From assembly GCA_030268105.1 (NCBI GenBank), contig BSDZ01000103.1:1120501-1184500 (forward strand): a stretch of 64,000 nt of DNA. Direction: 5' to 3'. The DNA comes from Volvox africanus (taxonomy: Eukaryota > Chlorophyta > Chlorophyceae > Chlamydomonadales > Volvocaceae). The position numbers and the translations under genes are program-made. Shown in pieces: positions 24,643 through 36,749 of the stretch (the stretch's first letter is position 1; each line of letters opens with the position of its first letter). A model generated the notes under the pieces. It did not search any database and was not told the DNA's origin. It was given only the letters and a program-made list of their open reading frames with translations.

Positions 24643-24683
<41 letters not shown>

Positions 24684-27600
24684 TCTATGACACGCACAAA
24701 CATACACACACGCTTTCACACACAAAAACACACAGGAGGTATCGCCGTCGGCAAAACCAACATGGACCAGTTCGCGGCGGGCCTAGTGGGCACCCGAACC
24801 CCCTCCCTGGACTGTCCCCGGAGTCCCTTCGACGCGCGGTTCATCAGCGGAGGGTCCAGCAGTGGCAGCGCGGCGGCGGTCGGGCAGGGGCTGCTGTGTT
24901 TTGCCCTGGGAACCGACACGGCGGGTTCGGGACGCGTGCCGGCGGGGCTATGCGGCTGTGTGGGCGTGAAGGCCACCGTGGGTAGCGTCTCAACTGTGGG
25001 TGAGTGGTGAGATGGGAGAGGGGGGGAAGGTGGGGGGGGGAGAGATGGAGACGAAGGTGTGGTGGGGGGGGAGGAGGTGAAACCGTGCCGGGTTTCCCAG
25101 TTAGCCTTTCCTCCCTTCCTTCCCTCTTCCCCACATCTCTCACTCCTTTAGATTCACGTCCATTGCGTGAACCCATATCCTGTAAGCGTTACGGGAGGCT
25201 GGTGGCATACCCCAACAGAGACCCGCTAACCTAACCAGGTCTGACCCTGGCGGAGCCACCTTGCTACTGCTACTGCTACTGCTGCTGCATGTCATGTTGG
25301 AAAGGAAAGCGCCCGGCTCCCTTCTCTCCCGTGAACTTCTTCTTTCTTCTTTCTTCTTTCTCTTTCTCTTTCTCTTTCTCTTTCTCTTTCTCTTTCTCTT
25401 TCTCTTTCTCTTTCTCTTTCTTGTTTCCGACAACTTCATTCAAGTGTAATTCAGTTTTGCGTCCTGCTGTTTGTCGATTATAACCCAGACTCAATACTCA
25501 CAATTGGCACCTCGCTTCGTCTTCTTCCCGCAGGAGTGGTCCCCGCCTGCGCCTCCCTGGACTGCCTGACCGTGTTCTCGTGCAACGTGGCTGACGGGGT
25601 GGAGGTGATGCGGGTGATGCAGTCCGCCTCAGCGGGGGCAGAGGACGTGTGGCGGCGGCCGCCGCCGGCGCTGGCGCCGTCGGCAATGCCGCCGACGGTG
25701 GGATTCCGCTTTGGCATCCCGTCCCGCGAACAACTCGACTGGTCTAGCCCAGGTGGGCCCTATGGATGCGATGTTGGTTTCGGATCTGCCTTCGTCTCTT
25801 CATCATTGCGGTTGAACTCGGAAGGGTTAGATATGACCGTTAGATACCACCCTACGGGTTATGTTATGATGGGGGAAGAGGGAGTTGAGAAGTTGGGAAA
25901 CGTAAAGCACATGGGCATAGGGGACATACCAAGACATTACCGGCTTGCCCCAAGCCCTTTCTTTTACTTCAACCTGAATTTGTAGCTGCTGCACACAACT
26001 CTTCCTTCTTTATCGTTTGGGTTAGCATTATATGAGGTACGGCATACATTGCTACATGCGCTTTGAATCTAAGTTATATTCACAATAATGCTTTAGTTAG
26101 GCAGATGGAGCATTTGAGGGCAAGGGGCAACTTTGCATGGATAATCACCGCGTCGGTCGGCGTGCTTACACTTTACAATCTATTGTTGCTACGATTTCAC
26201 AGGAGGGCAGGCACTGGCCTCCGTCTGCGCGGCGGAGTTTGACGCTGCCATTGCCAGATTGGAAGCCGCCGGCGGCCAGTGCGTGCCCGTTGACTTCTCC
26301 CCGCTGATGGCGGTGGCTGCTATGCTATACGGAACGTCTTTTGTGGCGGAACGCTACAGCGGCATCCGGGCGTTCCTCGAAAAGGGAGAGCCCTTCACGG
26401 CGGCGGTGACGGCGGAGAAAGGTGTCGGGGAATGCCAGGCCGCGGTGGTTTCGGACGAGCGGCTATTGCCAGTAACGCGGCACATCATCTCAGGAACAGG
26501 TACGAGTTTAGGATTATTGGTCGACGGTCGACGAGATTTGGTGTTTAGCTTTTACTGTTAAGGTATTAGATTTATTTGAAATTCCGAATCGGAAGGCGCT
26601 GAATTAGTTTTTCGCGGCTTGTTTTTTTTCCTTTACTAATAGTTCCATTTGAGTTGCGTCTGATCGACAGAATTCGGATTGCTGCATTTCTACGTTAGCT
26701 ACTGGTATGCGTCAATAACCCAGGGAGGGGCCAGGCGCTTTGCTGACTTTAACAGTGTTAATGATGATCGGTTGTATTATACCAACCTCAGTCACTATAT
26801 GCATATCAATAGCTGGTCCCAATGGCACGCAACTGAGGTCCTGGTGGCAGCCTCCTTGGATTAAAGGAACTAAGAGCTCCCGTCTCTCCGCCTGCCCCCA
26901 ACACCGCAGGCAAGTTCACCGCGGCTGACGTGTACGACCACCTGGCGCAGATGGCCGTACTGCGCGCACGTGCTCTGGACGAGCTGTCGCGAGTGGATCT
27001 CCTGCTCGTCCCAACTGCCCTTACGCACTGGACGGTTGCGGAGGTAGCGGAGGAAGAAAGTGCGGCAACGCCCTCCTGGAGTCGTAATGCCAAATTGGGG
27101 CGTTTCACAAACTTCGTTAACCTCCTGGACATGTGCGGCATCGCCATTCCGTCAGGACTGGTGTCGTACGACGCCGCAGCGCTATCAGAGGTGCGTCGTC
27201 GTGATCTGGCGAACGAATGGGTTCATTGGGTTTTGTTTTGCTGTCTGTTGTGTTTAATTATGGTGGGAGATCAAACAGCCGTCCGGGGGATTAGAGATTG
27301 GAACGACCTGGAGTTGAGAAAGTGAGGCGCAGTGACAGACACCTTAGTCCAGGAAAACCGTAAGGCAAATTGGCATGGGATGCGTGCAACAAACCTTCCC
27401 TAACACAACGATTAACCGATTTAACCGTCGAAAACCCTAAAACCTGAATGGCGTTCTGACTTATCATGTAGGGTGCATCTGATTCGGAGCGGCGACGAGC
27501 AACCCACCTGGCCGCCACTGGGCCCACGTCGGTTACACTTCCCTTCGGGGTAACGCTGCTGGCTAAGGCCTGGAGGGACGAGTGGCTGTGGGGCATCGGC

Positions 27601-27705
27601 GCCAAGTTCGAGGCGCTGGCAGGGCTCAAGTGCGGACCCATGGGTCACCGCGTGACGCCACCTGGCGTCAATGTCAATGCAGCTTGCGAGGCAAGCACGA
27701 AGTGA
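23939..27705 (+). CDS. DUR2: Allophanate hydrolase (amidase signature family)
   Basis: Hydrolyses allophanate, the DUR1 product, to ammonium and CO2. Exons: 23939-24266, 24736-24999, 25534-25752, 26203-26499, 26910-27190, 27472-27705; phases agree and total 540 aa. The N-terminus LDLSTVRAAYASGKCTPTEL is typical of allophanate hydrolases. The Ser-Ser-Lys machinery of the amidase signature fold is intact: Lys75 in PFGIKDNVD, the serine cluster in SGGSSSGSAAA (150-154) and nucleophile Ser174 in GTDTAGSGRVPA. The amidase core runs to about residue 515 (LAKAWRDEWLWGIGAKFEAL). After GLKCGPMG only about 20 unconserved residues remain before TGA, so the C-terminal domain of many bacterial and yeast homologues (full length near 600 aa) is missing. 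Introns carry CCCCA, TC, CA and CTTTCT microsatellites. A TGTAA word at 28368-28372 may end the transcript. Confidence 0.93.
24477..24506 (+). repeat. (CCCCA)n run in DUR2 intron 1
   Basis: Six CCCCA/CACCC pentamers in tandem. Confidence 0.7.
24640..24683 (+). repeat. Compound (TC)n-(AC)n microsatellite in DUR2 intron 1
   Basis: A perfect CT run passes directly into a CA run, a common compound microsatellite form. Confidence 0.85.
25336..25422 (+). repeat. (CTTTCT)n polypyrimidine mirror repeat in DUR2 intron 2
   Basis: About fourteen near-perfect CTTTCT hexamers on one strand (AGAAAG on the other). A pure purine/pyrimidine mirror repeat can form triplex (H-DNA) structures; that property is general knowledge, not observed here. 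Confidence 0.9.
26719..26753 (+). repeat. Dispersed 35-bp motif, copy 2 (DUR2 intron 4)
   Basis: Matches 9478-9512 at 33 of 35 positions. It lies inside the intron between exons 4 and 5 of DUR2. Confidence 0.5.
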
Positions 27706-27767
27706 AGCGGGTCGGCAGCATTTGAGGCGCGGCTGCGGGCAAGGTTTGTGAGTTTGGCAGGCAGATG

Positions 27768-27826
27768 GATGGACGGACGGACGGACAGACGGACAGACGG
27801 ACGGGGAGACGGACGGGGAGACTTAG
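27768..27826 (+). repeat. (GGAC)n/(AGAC)n tetranucleotide tract in the DUR2 3' region
   Basis: GATGGATGGACGGACGGACG-type units continue with AGACGGACAGACGG. It lies shortly after the DUR2 stop codon. Confidence 0.85.
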
Positions 27827-29450
27827 GGTATTGCAGAAATGCAACAAGCAATTTCGGGGTGTTTTAGTTTTCCAGTCTAGTCAGCAATATACCAACACTG
27901 ACCTTACCATGACGTAATGGTGTGGAGCCGGGGAGGGAACTGAGTGGAGCTGCGGCGGGGAGTAGTTCCGGAGCGGAGTCGTGCAACCAGAAAGTTGGGG
28001 GGCTTGTCCAACTGTTTGTATGTGTCCGTCTGTGTATGTGTATTGTGTGCGTGCGCGCGTTGCAAATTTATTGACTGATAGATACCCTAAATAAGGCCTT
28101 TTACAATTCACGGGTGTGATGCGTTATTACATTTGTGCATAACGCATGCGAAGGATGATTGGTTGATACGGCATATGCTCGTCTTCCAACAAGAAGGATT
28201 CTTATTTTTATCCTACATATGCCTGTTTAAATATAAGTCAATATCGGAATCCATGAGATCCATGAGATCCTCGGGGATTCCATGCAGCATGGCGCAGGCT
28301 ATCGTTCGGGAGACTGCCTGGGTATCTCAAGCTCTCAATCTTTGACCGTTGACCGGCGGTCCAAGTATGTAATAAGTACAATAACAAGACCTCCAACGCT
28401 TCATGTTCTCCATTTTCCTCCACCGTGCTTCGTCCATGATGGTGCATGATTCATCCTCGGCATTTCCCCCGTCCTAGAGATTTAACTTCCGCACCCCCAG
28501 CGCTCCTGAGTCTTGACACACTGCCGCACTTGGGGCCATGCTCCCAGGTGAAGAAGAGGCGGACGGGGGGACACCGGTGACACCGGAGGTTGACGGAGGA
28601 ATTCGGAGTTCGATTCTGGAGAGGGGGCCTGAGGGGTGGCCACCATAACACATCGAAAGGAAGCTTCAGACGTGCAAAGTATCGAATTCTGGGGAGAGGG
28701 GGGTACACGAATTAACGAGACATGATACCGCTGTAGATGCTGCTATAAGGTATGACTCAGCGCGATGGTGGAGGACGACATCTAGCTTCGCCCAAGGCAG
28801 AGAAGGTGAAAACGTTTGAACGTAAACTAGCTAGCCACCAACGCCACAAATTGAAGCCGAAAATAAGGCAATGGAAATCGTAACAAAGTTTATTTTTGGC
28901 CTTGCTGCTGGTGTCGGCGAAACGGTGAAAATTGTTGGGTTCACTGGGTTCAGTGAAGTAGGAACTGGCGGCTGGGTTCACTGAAGTAGGAAGATCACGC
29001 TAATAAGCTGACGGTTTGTGCTGCCACGCGCGTGCACCTCCCGACCCCCCTTTCCTGGAAAAACAAAGCGCCCTAACCCCATCGACCAACCAAACGAAGC
29101 AAAGGGAGGTTTTACCGCGGCCTCTTTACCCGCCCCTCTTATCTCCCACGGCAAAATTTATCAGTAGTTGTCTGTGCCATCAAACCGCAGAGTCCCTGGT
29201 GAGACTTCAGGGCGTTCCGGCTATGGGTGACGATGCTGTTGGATCCACAGCGAATAGCAATAATGAAAAACAGTCTTGTCGGTGTAAACCCATATACTTA
29301 TTAGTACCCGATGTAACACAGGCTGCAATAAATAGCGCATGATGCTGGGGTGCAAGTTCATTAATGTGTCGTGACACCCCGTTACACCCGTCAGAATCCC
29401 ACATTACACCCGACAGCATACTGGTGGGTGGGATGTGCGTGCCTTCGGTC

Positions 29451-30257
29451 TCACAGTGGCATAGCGTAGGCTGTTGTTCGGTTTGTGTTGTTATTTGTTC
29501 GGTGTAGCGCGGTCCTGAGCGGCGCGGAGTATACCTGACTAACTTCACCAAGGCCCACGTCGCTGGTACCTGCCAGTGGTTGGGAGTCTTCAGGCCATGT
29601 TTCTCTGGACAGCTGCCGCCAGGTGATAAACCAGTACACGTAGCAAGCAAAGGGCTTAGCCCCGGTCAGGGCGAAGCTCGTCACAATATCGATAAGACGC
29701 CTGTTTGAGGCGCCTGGTTCTTCATTTGAGCCGCGAGAGAGATTTTGGCACATCTGCCCATATGATATCGGTACTGCATGGAGTGTTTTTTCTTGATGGC
29801 TGGAAATCATGATGAAATTCAAATGAAATTCACGTCCAGTCGGAAGGGCTTCCGGCCCCCCAGCGCCTTGTTTCGATAAAGCTATTGATGGCGGCCGCGG
29901 CGCTGAAACTGATAACGTACACTTCCATAAGTTCCAGAAATTCAAAATCACCAGTGTACAGATGCCTGAATGCATGCTGGGTCGGCGCGCGCGAGGTAGC
30001 CAGCTTGGGACGCGTTTACTAATCTCATATGAACGGGGGTCGATCGGAATCCGCCCTGACCCTGCACGGTGGCCGCTCTGACTCGCTGTTGGGAGGAAGC
30101 TCATGTAAGACAGCAGGCTAAAACAAAGACGGATATTAGCTTGTCTGGTTCCGGTGATGGAAAGTAACAAAGCTGTAACGGCCCTGTGAGTGAGGCCCAC
30201 CCATGCAGGGCATGGCAGGTGTGTATCAAGGGCATAATGACCAGTAGTTAGTAGCAC
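29451..30257 (-). CDS. Uncharacterised 268-codon ORF between DUR2 and DUR3A
   Basis: This is the longest non-repetitive intronless ORF outside the recognised genes. Its product is not low-complexity, contains several Trp and Cys residues (for example YVYWFITWRQLSRETWPED) and has no motif I recognise. There is no conserved domain, signal peptide or clear membrane segment. An ORF of this length can arise by chance at this base composition, so it may be non-coding or part of an old mobile element. Confidence 0.2.
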   Translation of the reverse strand: MLLTTGHYALDTHLPCPAWVGLTHRAVTALLLSITGTRQANIRLCFSLLSYMSFLPTASQSGHRAGSGRIPIDPRSYEISKRVPSWLPRARRPSMHSGICTLVILNFWNLWKCTLSVSAPRPPSIALSKQGAGGPEALPTGREFHLNFIMISSHQEKTLHAVPISYGQMCQNLSRGSNEEPGASNRRLIDIVTSFALTGAKPFACYVYWFITWRQLSRETWPEDSQPLAGTSDVGLGEVSQVYSAPLRTALHRTNNNTNRTTAYAMPL

Positions 30258-31149
30258 CTTTAGGTACCTTTCGCGACCGAAACAGATAAGTTATTAATAC
30301 GATTCAGATTGGTTGAAGAGGACCTTACAAGGCAATGAAGTCTATTTGAAAAGCACAGACCCTGCGGACTTGCAAGCTGCAAAATTGCCTGACGTACACG
30401 AAGACACCGGTATAGGGTTCTTTTGGACTTGCCCATGTTGTGAAGCTCAAACCCCGCAACTTCGCCCCTGAATAACCATGCATAGAGGGTTTTGGAAAGG
30501 GGAACTGCGAGGATTTCCGCTTATCAACGGTGCGTTCGAAGCGAAAACGCAAGGAAGCGAGGTAGCTCTTGAATATCGAGCTCGGAGAAAGAGAACGATG
30601 CCTATGTCCCTACCAATCAAAACGTTCAAGATATACTTGATTGAAAATATGCTTGCCGGTCCTTTATAATAATGATCAACACAGTGCCGTTGGGAAGGCG
30701 ATAGGGGCTGCAACAGATCGGCAGCGACATGGTCCTGTACCTTCAAAGCTTCCAAAATACAATATTTACATTAAACTGGTGGCTGGGCCTAAGAATTGCT
30801 GTGCCAACCTCCTATGCCTGGCAATACGAATGTGACTGGCCCATGCCGAAACGCGGTATGTGCCGATCGAGTATTCAACGAGTAAATTGATGTGCATATT
30901 GGAATTAGTATTTCTTATTTTAGCTTCATCGTGCATAACATTCGTGACCTTCTGAACCTGACACCTGACGAGTGATCGAGATCAGGTGGATCAGCAACCC
31001 AGATCAAGCCCTTTATAGCAGAGGGTAACATATGTGCTAAAATAATTAACAGAAGCCGTCCTTCTTGGAGCGATGTACCCTTTCGCCAACTGTCGCACTT
31101 GGTCCTGCAAAAGCCGTTGCTTCCTGCGGGCGCACCTGCACGTGCGGCA

Positions 31150-31157
31150 TATAAAAA
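31150..31157 (+). promoter_or_regulatory. TATA-like element upstream of DUR3A
   Basis: TATAAAAA lies 147 bp before the DUR3A start codon, a reasonable distance for a TATA box plus a short 5' UTR. Confidence 0.5.
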
Positions 31158-31303
31158 GCCAATCTGATCATCATGAGTTCAGTTTATCCCGTGCCTTGGC
31201 ACTTGGCGTGCAAGTTATATACTTTTACCCTTTTAATTACTGCAATAGTGCCTGCTTTCGTTGCAGCACTGTCCAGGGTGCGCAATATTAACACCACGCA
31301 AAC

Positions 31304-34300
31304 ATGTCCACAACAGCGTGCCCCGAAGTAACAAATTTATTTAACTTCCCTCAGTACGCGGGGAAATGCTCCTTCTTCCAGCACGGCGGTGAGTTAGGTC
31401 AAATGGATCAGCTAGGGTTGTGATCGCTGGTGTCTGTGCACATTCAACTAAAATATGATCGTATGCATTGGACTCTAGAGCTTTTGTACTAAGTAAAATG
31501 TTATAGATTGACAGACATTTTTCTGGGGCTCGTGTTCTCGAATAGGGAGCACTGCCCTTCCGCAGGGCCTTGGTTGGTTCATCCTTGTGGGCCTTGGCGC
31601 AATCTTCGCCTTGGTCCCAACATTTCTGATCTGGTTTGAGAGGTAAAACTTCATAGCGCGTGGCATGTTATATTTAACACGGCATTTTAACGAGAATGCA
31701 CCATGTGATATTGTCCAACGACCTGCCGAATAACGTTATCGTGCGTCACGTAGAGGCAAGAGCCACTGGTCGGTGTTGAAAGTCATGTTTTTTGCATGTG
31801 CAGGAAATTTGGTTCTGCATCCAGGGATTCGGAGAATTTCTCGACCGCGGGTCGCAGCATCAAGGCTGGTTTAACGGCTTGTGATATCGTGGCGAAGTGG
31901 ACATGGGCGGCTACACTTTTACAGTCTTCAAATGTTGCCTTCAAGTTCGGCATTTCGGGTCCTTTCTGGTATGCAGCAGGTGCGATGAAAACGAAAACAG
32001 CACATACTGCACTTCACTGCATCTAATTAGTAGCTTTGCTTATCGTGTCGCTTAGGCTGGAGGAAGTATGTCTGCGAAATTGCATCTTTCCACCGCAACC
32101 TTCTCCGCCCCGACCTTCTGCCCCCTCGGTGTGACCCACACCCAGGCGCCACCGTGCAAGTCCTGCTGTTCGCCATCTTGGCCGTGGAGATCAAGCGCAA
32201 AGCCCCCACCATCCATACCTTCCTGGAGATCATCCGCTGCCGCTGGGGCACCACTGCACACATCATTTTTACAGTGTACGGCTTCCTCACCAACATCATC
32301 GTAACTGCTATGCTCATTTTGGGTGGTGCCGCTGTCATGGAGGCCCTGTCTGGCGTGTCGGTGTATGCCGCCTCTTTCCTCATCCCCGCCGGCGTGGTGA
32401 TCTACACCGCCGTGGGCGGCCTCAAAGGCACAGTGGTGGCCGAGTGGCTCAACGTATGCATCATTTACCTTGCCCTCTTGATCTTCATGTTCCAGGTAAT
32501 TAGCCAAGGACCCAAATTAACTCGTTTCAAAATGGATAACATTTGAAATGTGTTGAGGTTTGGTGACAAAAGACAAAACTTGAAACAATATCTTTCTCTG
32601 ATAATGGCCGAAGATGATCGTTTTGATATTGCAGCTTATAGAACGCTTTTGTATGCCCCTCAGGTGTACGCCACGCACAAGGACCTGGGCTCCATCTCTA
32701 AAGTTTACCAGTCGCTCCGTATTGTCGAGGCCTCCCACCCGGTCGCCGACAACATGAGCGGCTCCTATGTGACCATGTTCTCCAAGTCGGGCATCATCTT
32801 CGGCATCATCAACATCATTGGTAACTTCGGTACTGTCTTTGTCGATCAATCCTACTGGCAAGGCGCCATCGCCGCCAAGCCCTCTGCCACCTATCGCGGC
32901 TACCTACTCGGAGGCCTATGTTGGTTCGCCATCCCCTTCACCTTCGCCACCACCATGGGCCTGGGCGCGCGCGCGCTGGACCTGCCGCTGACTCTTGCGG
33001 AAGCCAATCAAGGTCTGGTACCGGCTGCGCTGGCGGTGCATCTGATGGGCAAGGGCGGCGCTTTCCTGATGACCTTCCAGCTGTTTATGGTAAATTGGGC
33101 ATAAGGTTCATAAGAGTGGTTTTAGAAGTTCATTTTAGGAATACATTTTTCAGAATGGAAGTTTTATGTTCTCCCGAGGAACGCTGTCGAGCCGTTACAT
33201 CTCGCGGATGATGCATCTAGGTTCCGTGAGGGGCTTCCCTTAGTTCGTCCTGACGTTATGGCACCGGCTGGTGCGCTGCAGAATTGCATAAGTGCTGAGT
33301 ATCATGGGCTCATGGCATGTATTGAGTTGCCTTGTACATCTGCATGTTAACTTGAGGCCCACTACCTTCCCATTCCGCCTCCCGTCCGCTGTTCCGCCAC
33401 AGGCCGTGACTGCAACCGCTTGTGCTGAGCAGATGGCCGTCGCCACCATCGTTGCGTACGACATCTACAAGCCGTACATCAACCGAAATGCAGATGGCCG
33501 TTCCATGATCTTACTCCAGCGTATCATGGTTGTCGTCTACGCCATTATTTCTGGTGTCGTGTCCGTCATTCTCCTCAAGCTGAACGTCTCACTGGGCTGG
33601 GTTTACCTATTTATGGGCATCGTGATCGGCTCCGCCGTGTTCCCCATCGCCGCCTCCCTCACTTGGGCCAAGTGCTCCTCCGTCGCCGCCTGCGTGTCCG
33701 CCGTCGTCACCACCCCCCTGGCCATCATGACCTGGCTGATTGCCGCCGCCAAGCTCAACGACGGGAAGCTCAACTTGGATACCACAGGCCAGGACTACCC
33801 TATGCTCGCGGGCAATCTTGTCGCGCTGTTCTTCTCCATGATTCTTTGTATCATCCTATCGTACATCTTCCCCCAGGTCAGTAGAAGTCTGAACAAGTAG
33901 CTCTCGTTTTCGCCCTCGCTACTGTACTTGCCGTGAGCACGCCGGCCTGCGTGCAGTCGTATTAGTCGAGGCAAATGCAGTTACTGTGATAGCGCCGATT
34001 TTTTTACATAAGCCACGTGCGAAATCTGCGTACATGTCAGTTTCTGGAAATAATTCTTCTGTCTGTCGCGTCCCGCCAGGACTTCGACTGGGCTGAGCTC
34101 CGGAACATCCCGGTCGTTGAGTCCGACCCCAACTCAGACCCCAACAACTTCGAGGGAGAGGACTCCCCCGAGGCCCTCAACTACGTCATCAAATTCACCT
34201 GGGCGACCGGTGGCACCCTCACTCTCCTCTTGCTCATCATCTGGCCCCTTCTGACGCTGCCCGCAAAGGTCTTCAACCAGAGCTACTTCACGTGAGTTGG

Positions 34301-34697
34301 ACGTATCGTTACGGGGAAATGGGGCTGAGGATTTATGACAAGGTAATGCAGTCGAGTGCCAGGATCGCCGAGCGCACTTGACATGTTAGCTCACAAGATG
34401 CCTTCTCTGAAGTCAGTTTACATACGCTCTCACGACATCTTTCCACGTCCTAAGATTGTGTTTTCACATTCGCTGTTGCCCGACAGATTCTGGGTCGTTT
34501 TGGCCATGATCTGGGGTATCGTAGCGTCCGTCATTTGCATCGTGCTGCCCATCGTCGAGGCCAGCGACGTTATCTTAGGTGCCTTCTCGGGCAAGAAGCC
34601 TCGCACCACGAAGGCCGCTGCCAGTGCCGAGGAGAGCGTACAGGGCGGCAAGGATTCTCACCTGGAGCTGCCCCCTGCGCCCCCGTCAAAGCTTTAA
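31304..34697 (+). CDS. DUR3A: Urea active transporter DUR3, copy A (sodium:solute symporter family)
   Basis: Imports urea across the plasma membrane using an ion gradient. Exons: 31304-31388, 31546-31642, 31804-31979, 32146-32495, 32664-33089, 33403-33876, 34080-34291, 34487-34697; phases agree and total 676 aa, usual for DUR3. The protein is mostly hydrophobic helices. DUR3-type signatures include [63 protein letters not shown] and [20 protein letters not shown]. An acidic loop ([20 protein letters not shown], exon 7) precedes the last helices, and the cytosolic tail is Lys/Ser/Pro-rich. The start [20 protein letters not shown] is supported by its match to copy B. Exon lengths 2 to 6 equal those of copy B. 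Possible polyadenylation word TGTAA at 35107-35111. Confidence 0.93.
32119..32459 (+). repeat. Gene-conversion tract A1 (341 bp identical to DUR3B 38095-38435)
   Basis: Every base matches between the two paralogues from 27 bp inside the preceding intron to near the end of exon 4, while the sequences on both sides differ. Confidence 0.9.
33400..33591 (+). repeat. Gene-conversion tract A2 (192 bp identical to DUR3B 39506-39697)
   Basis: The last three intron bases and the first 189 bp of exon 6 are identical between the copies, including all third codon positions; the upstream introns are unrelated. Confidence 0.88.
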
Positions 34698-36749
34698 CGT
34701 AAGGAAGCTGTGTATTACTGCTTGCACATGGACCCATCATAATCACATGGAAGAACCTGACGCGTGTCAAGGCGGTGACATCATGAACGTGCAGCACCAA
34801 AGCGCCAACGTGAGCGTCGAAGAGACCTGCTTGCTTCATGATAAATTGGCGCTAGTCGGTGGGTTGGAATGGAAAATGGAAGGTGTTGTTATGTCTTGAA
34901 CTGAGCTGAACAACAGTTTCCACGTGCTTAATGTACTCTTGGATCTGTCGCAAACACGCGGTTCAGGATGACTTCGTTCCCGGGATTGGCATGGTGCGGC
35001 ATGCTGCTGCGGCATTATGCGGCATGTGCATGTGCCTCTTGCGTGGCCTTGGTTCCCGCATCGTAATATAATTAAAATATTACGAATAAGTGGGCAAGGA
35101 TGCATATGTAATTCCAGTTTTAGGATAGGTGCTACGATAGACATGTTCAGTGGGCGAACGGCTATAGGGTGCTTCAGGGTGCATGGCGAAGGCCCATGTT
35201 TGACTTCAGGGTAAGGGTGGCTGGCCTTTTGCGCGTGAGGTCTGTTGAGCCTCGAGCCTTAGGCCATGCAGAACGGTTATGATGTCGGCCACTTGTGAGC
35301 GTTCAGTGGTGCTGTGTTAACGCATGTGAAGGCACGCGCTTGGCAACAGCCACGCGTTCCCCCAATTCGCATGCAAAATCCATGATTTACTGGATCTTAC
35401 CGGGGGCATGGTCCCGACGCTCGGGTCCAAAGCTCATGGAGGGCAAATGGATGGGTTGCTGTACGGACGCCGTTGTTAAAGACGGTAACTGGTTCAGTTG
35501 GGCGTGTTGATTTTGTGACTTGAGTGATTAATGAATTTGCGTTGCTAAGAAAGCATATGTTCTATATAATTTTCCTAAGTATGATGTACTATTACTTATT
35601 ATGCACCCGTGGGGAGGAGTAGGTCGGACAATTGTGCGTTGGTGTTACACGTACATTTCCGGTCGGTGTATTTCAGAGGCAAAAACGAGCTTGTTCATCA
35701 GGCAGGTACTAGTGTACCGGTGTTACGTTGCTTTTCCACATTGTGTTGTTCGTTACAGTATCTATGTGTGTTCCCGATTGTGTGACAGTATCGACGTGGA
35801 ATACACGGAAGATGCATGGACATGGAAGCAGGCGGGGCTTGCGCACCGAGGACAGATTTTCTCAAGGTTCTGTAACTTGGGAAGATAAAGATCGGTTGCA
35901 ACGTTATTCGGATCTTGCCAATCCATAGTATGCAACTTTTCGTGTCGTGACACGGCGCGGGGACTACAGAAACGCACGGCGATGACAGGAAAAGCAGCAG
36001 AATCGGCAGTTGTAAATCCAACTCTTACCTTATCTGAATATTCAGTGTAGCATGACACTGCTTGCCAGATGCAGCGAAAGTTTGATAAATCTGCCGAATG
36101 CAATAGCGACCCAAACAACCCCAAGCTGAACGCGGCAATCGTGCCAGGTTTGTACATCTTAACAGGAAATTTCACCTCATCTGTTGGAAAAATAGCACAT
36201 TCGGCGATAGATGGCTAACGTGAAAGCGTGGAGGATGCGAGGGTGAATGCGGGCACGTGGGGGTGCTAGTTGGAGGCGTGGAGGTTAGGCATGCATTTCA
36301 CATGCTTCGGATGTGCCGATGAAGTCAGGCGAGGTCTTCGCATAAATGCACATAACCGTCAGGATAACGCATACATACTTACCTCATGTATGAATTAGAT
36401 GCGATGGCCAACAGGCTGCGGTATGGACGGAGAACGGAGTCTGGAGTTGAATTGTTGTTGCCGTTGACGCATGAGGTCCGACGGCAACCGAGAGTGAAAA
36501 CTTATCAACCAGAGACTGCAGGAGTATATTAAAAACGAAACATATATCTGTACTTATTTGTAACTACACTCCTGAAAATCAGAATGTGACCCTTACATCC
36601 TATTTATCTGCCGGGTCTTGGGGCCCGAAACGCGTGTTTTGGTCTGCTTATCATTGAATGCTGCGCAGCATGTGGTTGAATTTTTTAAATGATGCATCGG
36701 CGAAACTGGTTCGTAGTTGAAATTTGTTGGCCAGTCCCTGGATATTCCA
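34698..36749. other. DUR3A-DUR3B intergenic interval
   Basis: About 2 kb that should hold the DUR3A 3' UTR (TGTAA at 35107-35111) and the DUR3B promoter. No ORF with recognisable similarity and no repeat array were seen. Confidence 0.5.

Larger units (their letters stand above)
27706..31149. other. DUR2-DUR3A intergenic interval
   Basis: Contains the DUR2 3' UTR with a GGAC/AGAC tandem tract at 27768-27826, a possible TGTAA signal at 28368-28372, the uncharacterised ORF at 29451-30257 and the DUR3A promoter. No exon chain of a known family was recognised, and no allophanate hydrolase C-terminal domain was found here. Confidence 0.5.

Noticed and set aside
11194..27705. DUR1 and DUR2 as one fused urea amidolyase gene as in yeast
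   Set aside because: The two parts lie on opposite strands with separate starts and stops.
36053..36150. Alternative first exon for DUR3B starting with ATGCAGCGAAAG
   Set aside because: The phase would fit, but the donor is poor and the peptide has no similarity to DUR3A. The exon at 36750-36819 aligns with the DUR3A N-terminus and has the same phase.
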